Shown here in pieces: positions 14,444 to 16,766 of a stretch of DNA of 16,766 bases (positions are counted from its first letter, which is position 1; each line of letters starts with the position of its first letter). The DNA is from DATLFP01 sp035540955 (GTDB lineage Bacteria > Actinomycetota > Acidimicrobiia > Acidimicrobiales > CADCSY01), in NCBI GenBank assembly GCA_035540955.1, contig DATLFP010000190.1:1-16766 (forward strand), written 5' to 3'. Both the position numbers and the translations under genes were made by a program. The notes under the pieces were generated by a model that was given only the letters and a program-made list of their open reading frames with translations, made no database searches and was not told the origin of the DNA.

Positions 14444-14519
14444 GGCCCCATCGTCTAGTGGCCTAGGACACCACCCTCTCAAGGTGGCGGCACGGGTTCG
14501 AATCCCGTTGGGGCTGCCA
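14444..14519 (+). tRNA. tRNA-Glu (anticodon CTC)
   Basis: The acceptor GGCCCCA pairs with TGGGGCT (14509-14515) with a terminal G-U pair. The D region GTCTAGTGGCCTAGGA is the typical bacterial tRNA-Glu form. The anticodon stem CCACC/GGTGG encloses CTCTCAA, giving anticodon CTC. The T arm is ACGGG-TTCGAAT-CCCGT, discriminator G14516. CCA is encoded at 14517-14519, unlike the tRNA-Gln in this window. A tyrosine recombinase starts 135 bp downstream in the same direction, so the 3' half is a probable integration site. Confidence 0.97.
14486..14519 (+). other. Putative attachment site in the 3' half of tRNA-Glu
   Basis: Tyrosine recombinases commonly integrate into the anticodon-to-3' part of tRNA genes and restore it. 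An integrase adjacent and co-oriented with the tRNA fits this. No second copy of the T-arm sequence CGGGTTCGAATCCCGT is seen in the window, so the other end of the element would be outside. The exact limits are my estimate. Confidence 0.4.
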
Positions 14520-14538
14520 ACAGAAACCGCCTCTGACC

Positions 14539-14552
14539 AGCACGTTTGTGCT
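14539..14552. repeat. Small inverted repeat between tRNA-Glu and the integrase
   Basis: AGCAC (14539-14543) pairs with GTGCT (14548-14552) around GTTT. It could be a weak tRNA terminator or an att-region binding site. Confidence 0.35.
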
Positions 14553-14589
14553 CGTCGGCGGCCAGCGGCTGAACGTCACCTGTGCCGCA

Positions 14590-14611
14590 GGAACCATTCG
14601 GGAACCATTCG
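14590..14611 (+). repeat. Two tandem copies of an 11-bp sequence upstream of the integrase
   Basis: GGAACCATTCG occurs at 14590-14600 and again at 14601-14611 with no spacer. The period is about one helical turn, so both copies face the same side of the DNA. Its position between the tRNA and the integrase start fits arm-type integrase binding sites. Confidence 0.6.
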
Positions 14612-14640
14612 AGGCGCGCGTGGCTGTCGCAGGCCCCTCG

Positions 14641-14646
14641 TAAGGT
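14641..14646 (+). promoter_or_regulatory. Putative -10 element of the integrase gene
   Basis: TAAGGT ends 7 bp before ATG 14654. The spacer CGCCGCC is identical to that before the hydrolase start at 491. It favours ATG 14654 over the open frame reaching back to GTG 14582. Confidence 0.5.
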
Positions 14647-14653
14647 CGCCGCC

Positions 14654-15967
14654 ATGGCCGCCAAGCGCCGCGCCTACGGCACCGGAACCATCACCGACCT
14701 CGGCAACGGACGGTGGAAGCTCATCGTCTCGCTCGGCACCGACCCGCTCACCGGCGCCCGCCGCCGCCCCACGAAGGTCGTGCACGCCACGTCGCGCACC
14801 GACGCCCAGCGCCAGCTCAACTCCTGGCACGCCGAGCTCGTCGACCACCGCGTCGACCGCAGCAACGTCACCCTCGGCCAGCTGCTCGACGCCTACTTCG
14901 CCGCCCGCCCCGGCATGTCGCCCACCACCGCGGCCGAGTCCGCCCGGGCCGCCGCCCGCTACCTCCCCGAGCACCTCGCCCGCCAGCCGCTCAAGCGGAT
15001 CGGCGTCTACGAGCTCGACAGCCTCTACCGCCACCTCGAGGCCGCCGGTGGCGTCTGCCGGCGCCGCAAGAACCGCTGCGACACCATCCCCTGCGAGCAC
15101 GGCGGGGGAGCGCCGCTCGCCGCCGCCACCGTCATCCGGTTCCACCACGACATCCACGCCGCCCTCGAGCAGGCTCGCCGGTGGCAGTGGATCACCACCA
15201 ACCCCGCCGACCTCGTCACCCTCTCCGACGTCGACGAGGCCGAGATCGACGTGGATCCCGACGAGGTCCTCCCGCTCCTCGCCCACCTGCATGACCTGCC
15301 CCGCGACACCGCCGAGACCGGCTTCGGCCGCCGCCGCGACGCCGGTGGCCGGCTCCTGCCGAAGCAGGCCGGCGACCCGTCGCCGCTGCCCGCGTTCGTC
15401 GACCTCCTCCTCGCCACCGGAGCCCGGCCCGGCGAGGTGTGCGCGTTCACCTACGGCCAGCTCGATCTCGACCGCCACGTCGGCGACGAAGCTCGGCCCC
15501 AGGTGAAGATCGACGCTTCCATCGCCCGGGGGCGGGGCGGGGCGACCCGGAAGCAGACCAAGACCAAGAAGGCGCGCCGGGTCGTGCTCGACGCCTACAC
15601 CGTCGACGTGGTCCGCCGGCGCCGCACCGACTGGCTGCCCGCCGCGCTCGCCGCCGGCATCCCCCTCGACGACCTCCACGTGTTCCCGTCCTCGACCGAC
15701 ATCCTCAAGCCGATCCGCCCCGACGTCATCGGCCGCCTCTTCGCCCAGGCCCGGGCCGACGCCGGCGTGAGCAACGCCATCACCATGCGCAACCTCCGCC
15801 ACCTCGTCGCGTCGCTGCTCGCCGAGGCCGGCGTGCACCCGACCACCATCGCCGGCCGCCTCGGCCACTCCGCCGTCGTGCTCCTCAACCGGTACGCCCA
15901 CATCCTCGACCCCGGCAACGCGGCGGCCGCCGGCATCGTCAACAAGCGGCTCGGACGGTCCGGCTAG
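14654..15967 (+). CDS. Tyrosine recombinase (phage-type integrase)
   Basis: This 437-residue site-specific recombinase has a basic N-terminal arm-binding-like region (AKRRAYGTGTITDLGNGRWK), a SAM-like core-binding domain (about 72-190) and a catalytic domain (about 200-430). Catalytic residues are Arg258 (ATGARPGE), a Lys near 302-306 (KTKTKKARR), Arg382 and His383 (RNLRH), His405 (LGHS) and Tyr414 (NRYAHI). The usual His of HxxR is Arg379, a known minor variation in the family. A Cys/His cluster (Cys135, Cys142, Cys147, His149) interrupts the core-binding domain. GTG 14582 is a possible earlier start, but ATG 14654 is preferred because of its -10 at 7 bp and an N-terminus matching integrases. 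No excisionase gene is visible. Its very high GC matches the chromosome, suggesting long residence. Confidence 0.93.
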   Translation: MAAKRRAYGTGTITDLGNGRWKLIVSLGTDPLTGARRRPTKVVHATSRTDAQRQLNSWHAELVDHRVDRSNVTLGQLLDAYFAARPGMSPTTAAESARAAARYLPEHLARQPLKRIGVYELDSLYRHLEAAGGVCRRRKNRCDTIPCEHGGGAPLAAATVIRFHHDIHAALEQARRWQWITTNPADLVTLSDVDEAEIDVDPDEVLPLLAHLHDLPRDTAETGFGRRRDAGGRLLPKQAGDPSPLPAFVDLLLATGARPGEVCAFTYGQLDLDRHVGDEARPQVKIDASIARGRGGATRKQTKTKKARRVVLDAYTVDVVRRRRTDWLPAALAAGIPLDDLHVFPSSTDILKPIRPDVIGRLFAQARADAGVSNAITMRNLRHLVASLLAEAGVHPTTIAGRLGHSAVVLLNRYAHILDPGNAAAAGIVNKRLGRSG

Positions 15968-16023
15968 GGGCTGTCACACCTCATGTGTACAACTGGGGAG
16001 TGGCCACGATCGATCTTGCGGAT

Positions 16024-16045
16024 CCCGCAACCCCGCCGTTGCGGG
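16024..16045. repeat. Inverted repeat upstream of the HAD gene
   Basis: CCCGCAA (16024-16030) pairs with TTGCGGG (16039-16045) around 8 bases. It ends 4 bp before the putative -10 hexamer, overlapping where a -35 would be. It could be an operator, or the integrase terminator, although no T-run follows. Confidence 0.45.
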
Positions 16046-16049
16046 CCCG

Positions 16050-16055
16050 TAGGCT
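16050..16055 (+). promoter_or_regulatory. Putative -10 element of the HAD gene
   Basis: TAGGCT ends 7 bp before GTG 16063, the leaderless spacing seen four other times here. It favours GTG 16063 over the in-frame GTG at 16000, which has only a GGGGA immediately against it. Confidence 0.45.
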
Positions 16056-16062
16056 TGATGAC

Positions 16063-16674
16063 GTGAGGCCACTCGTCGTGCTCGATGGGGACGACACCCT
16101 CTGGTTCGTCGAGGTTCTGTACGACCGGGCTCGGGCCAGCGTGGCCAACTACGTCACCCGGCACAATCTCAACGCGGAACGCTGGGACCGCCTTCAGCGA
16201 TCGATCGACGTCCAGAACGTCGCTCGGTTCGGGCTGTCGAAGGAGCGCTTCCCGACGTCATGCATCGAAGCCTTCGAGCAGATCTCGGCGGAGTTCGGCT
16301 TCGCTGTCACCCAACAGATGCGACGCGACATCTACCGCATTGCTGCGAGCGTCTTCGAGACGCGCGCCGAGCTGGCACCGCACGCCGAGGAGGTCCTCGA
16401 GCGGCTCCATTCGTTCGCCGACCTTGTGCTGCTGACCAAGGGCGACGAAACGATCCAGCGAAAGCGCATCGCCGACAGCGGTCTGGCACACCTGTTCAGC
16501 GAGGTCTACATCGTCGAGGACAAAAGCGAGAAGTCGTTCTTCGACGTACTTCACGCCGCCGATGTCCACCCAGCCGATGCCTGGTCAGTCGGGAACAGCC
16601 TCGCATCGGATGTCAACCCCGCGCTCTGGCTTGGCATGTCTGCCATCTGGATCGACGCGCACGTGTGGGAGCAT
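16063..16674 (+). CDS. HAD-superfamily hydrolase, 3' end lost at the fold-back
   Basis: The protein begins RPLVVLDGDDTLW, with the HAD nucleophile motif DxDxT (Asp8, Asp10). An alpha-helical cap follows (about 18-98). Motif II is LLTKGD (Thr125), motif III is Lys in EDKSEKSFF, and motif IV is SVGNSLASDV (Asp183). All four catalytic motifs are intact, so it would be a phosphatase- or dehalogenase-type hydrolase of unknown substrate. Genuine sequence ends at 16674 (codon 204). After that the frame runs into the inverted copy of itself and stops at 16737, so the last 20 encoded residues are not believable. I estimate about 30 residues are missing. Base composition is more A/T-rich than in the integrase, hinting at a different origin. 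Confidence 0.85.
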
Positions 16675-16766
16675 CATGCTCCCACACGTGCGCGTCGATC
16701 CAGATGGCAGACATGCCAAGCCAGAGCGCGGGGTTGACATCCGATGCGAGGCTGTTCCCGACTGAC
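16584..16766. repeat. Perfect 91-bp inverted repeat at the window end, likely assembly fold-back
   Basis: Bases 16676-16766 are the exact reverse complement of 16584-16674, with only C16675 between. I checked the arms base by base. The left arm is coding sequence with HAD motif IV, so the right arm is a copy and not gene sequence. A nearly loop-less perfect palindrome ending at the last base is typical of a chimeric read or contig-end artefact. Confidence 0.95.

Larger units (their letters stand above)
14520..16674 (+). mobile_element. Probable left edge of an integrated element
   Basis: The region begins at a tRNA-Glu 3' end and carries a tyrosine recombinase. It then carries a gene of clearly lower GC. 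By hand count, 22 of 60 bases are A/T at 16201-16260 against 10 of 60 at 15301-15360. The far end is not in the window, so the element's size and type are unknown. Confidence 0.45.

Noticed and set aside
14582..14653. N-terminal extension of the integrase from GTG 14582
   Set aside because: The 24 extra residues do not look like an integrase N-terminus, they cover the 11-bp tandem repeat, and a -10-like TAAGGT sits 7 bp before ATG 14654.
16675..16737. C-terminal 20 residues and stop of the HAD frame
   Set aside because: These bases are the reverse complement of upstream coding sequence, so the tail and stop codon are products of the fold-back.
14520..16766. Second attachment site for the element
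   Set aside because: I looked for a repeat of the tRNA-Glu T-arm sequence CGGGTTCGAATCCCGT and saw none in the window. The tRNA-Gln T arm is different.

Overview
The window is very GC-rich bacterial DNA packed with genes on both strands. Gene content (a Ste24-like M48 protease, an AssT-like lipoprotein, GluRS beside tRNA-Gln, a fused LivM-LivG) and repeated -10 hexamers 6-8 nt before start codons suggest an Actinomycetota bacterium. A lineage near Acidimicrobiia is my best guess, by inference only. The right end is a perfect 91-bp inverted copy of the bases before it, so this looks like the end of an assembled contig.

Positions 1-4174: the 3' part of an unrecognised gene, an epoxide-hydrolase-like alpha/beta hydrolase, and a membrane M48 protease whose start overlaps the hydrolase stop. 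These converge, through a large shared hairpin (2480-2540), on a minus-strand arylsulfotransferase-family lipoprotein. A 49-bp divergent promoter region separates that lipoprotein from gltX.

Positions 4224-6408: gltX (glutamyl-tRNA synthetase), a membrane-anchored DUF218/SanA-like protein, tRNA-Gln(CTG) and a strong hairpin terminator.

Positions 6437-14371: a secreted PHB-depolymerase-family esterase converges on a minus-strand operon of a TetR regulator and an alpha/beta hydrolase. Divergent from these is a five-function Liv-type ABC importer encoded by four genes: a lipoprotein binding protein, LivH, a LivM-LivG fusion, and a LivF with a 61-residue lysine-rich, histone-H1-like tail. Two copies of the palindrome TGATCG-NN-CGATCA lie in the divergent gap, one beside each start, and are the likely TetR operators. 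The regulator, hydrolase and importer together look like one regulated uptake-and-hydrolysis module for an unknown small molecule.

Positions 14444-16766: tRNA-Glu(CTC), then a tyrosine recombinase in the same direction, as at the edge of an integrated element. A HAD-family hydrolase of visibly lower GC follows and is broken by the fold-back at the window end. No CRISPR array, rRNA or insertion sequence is seen, and no gene-free stretch exceeds 300 bases.
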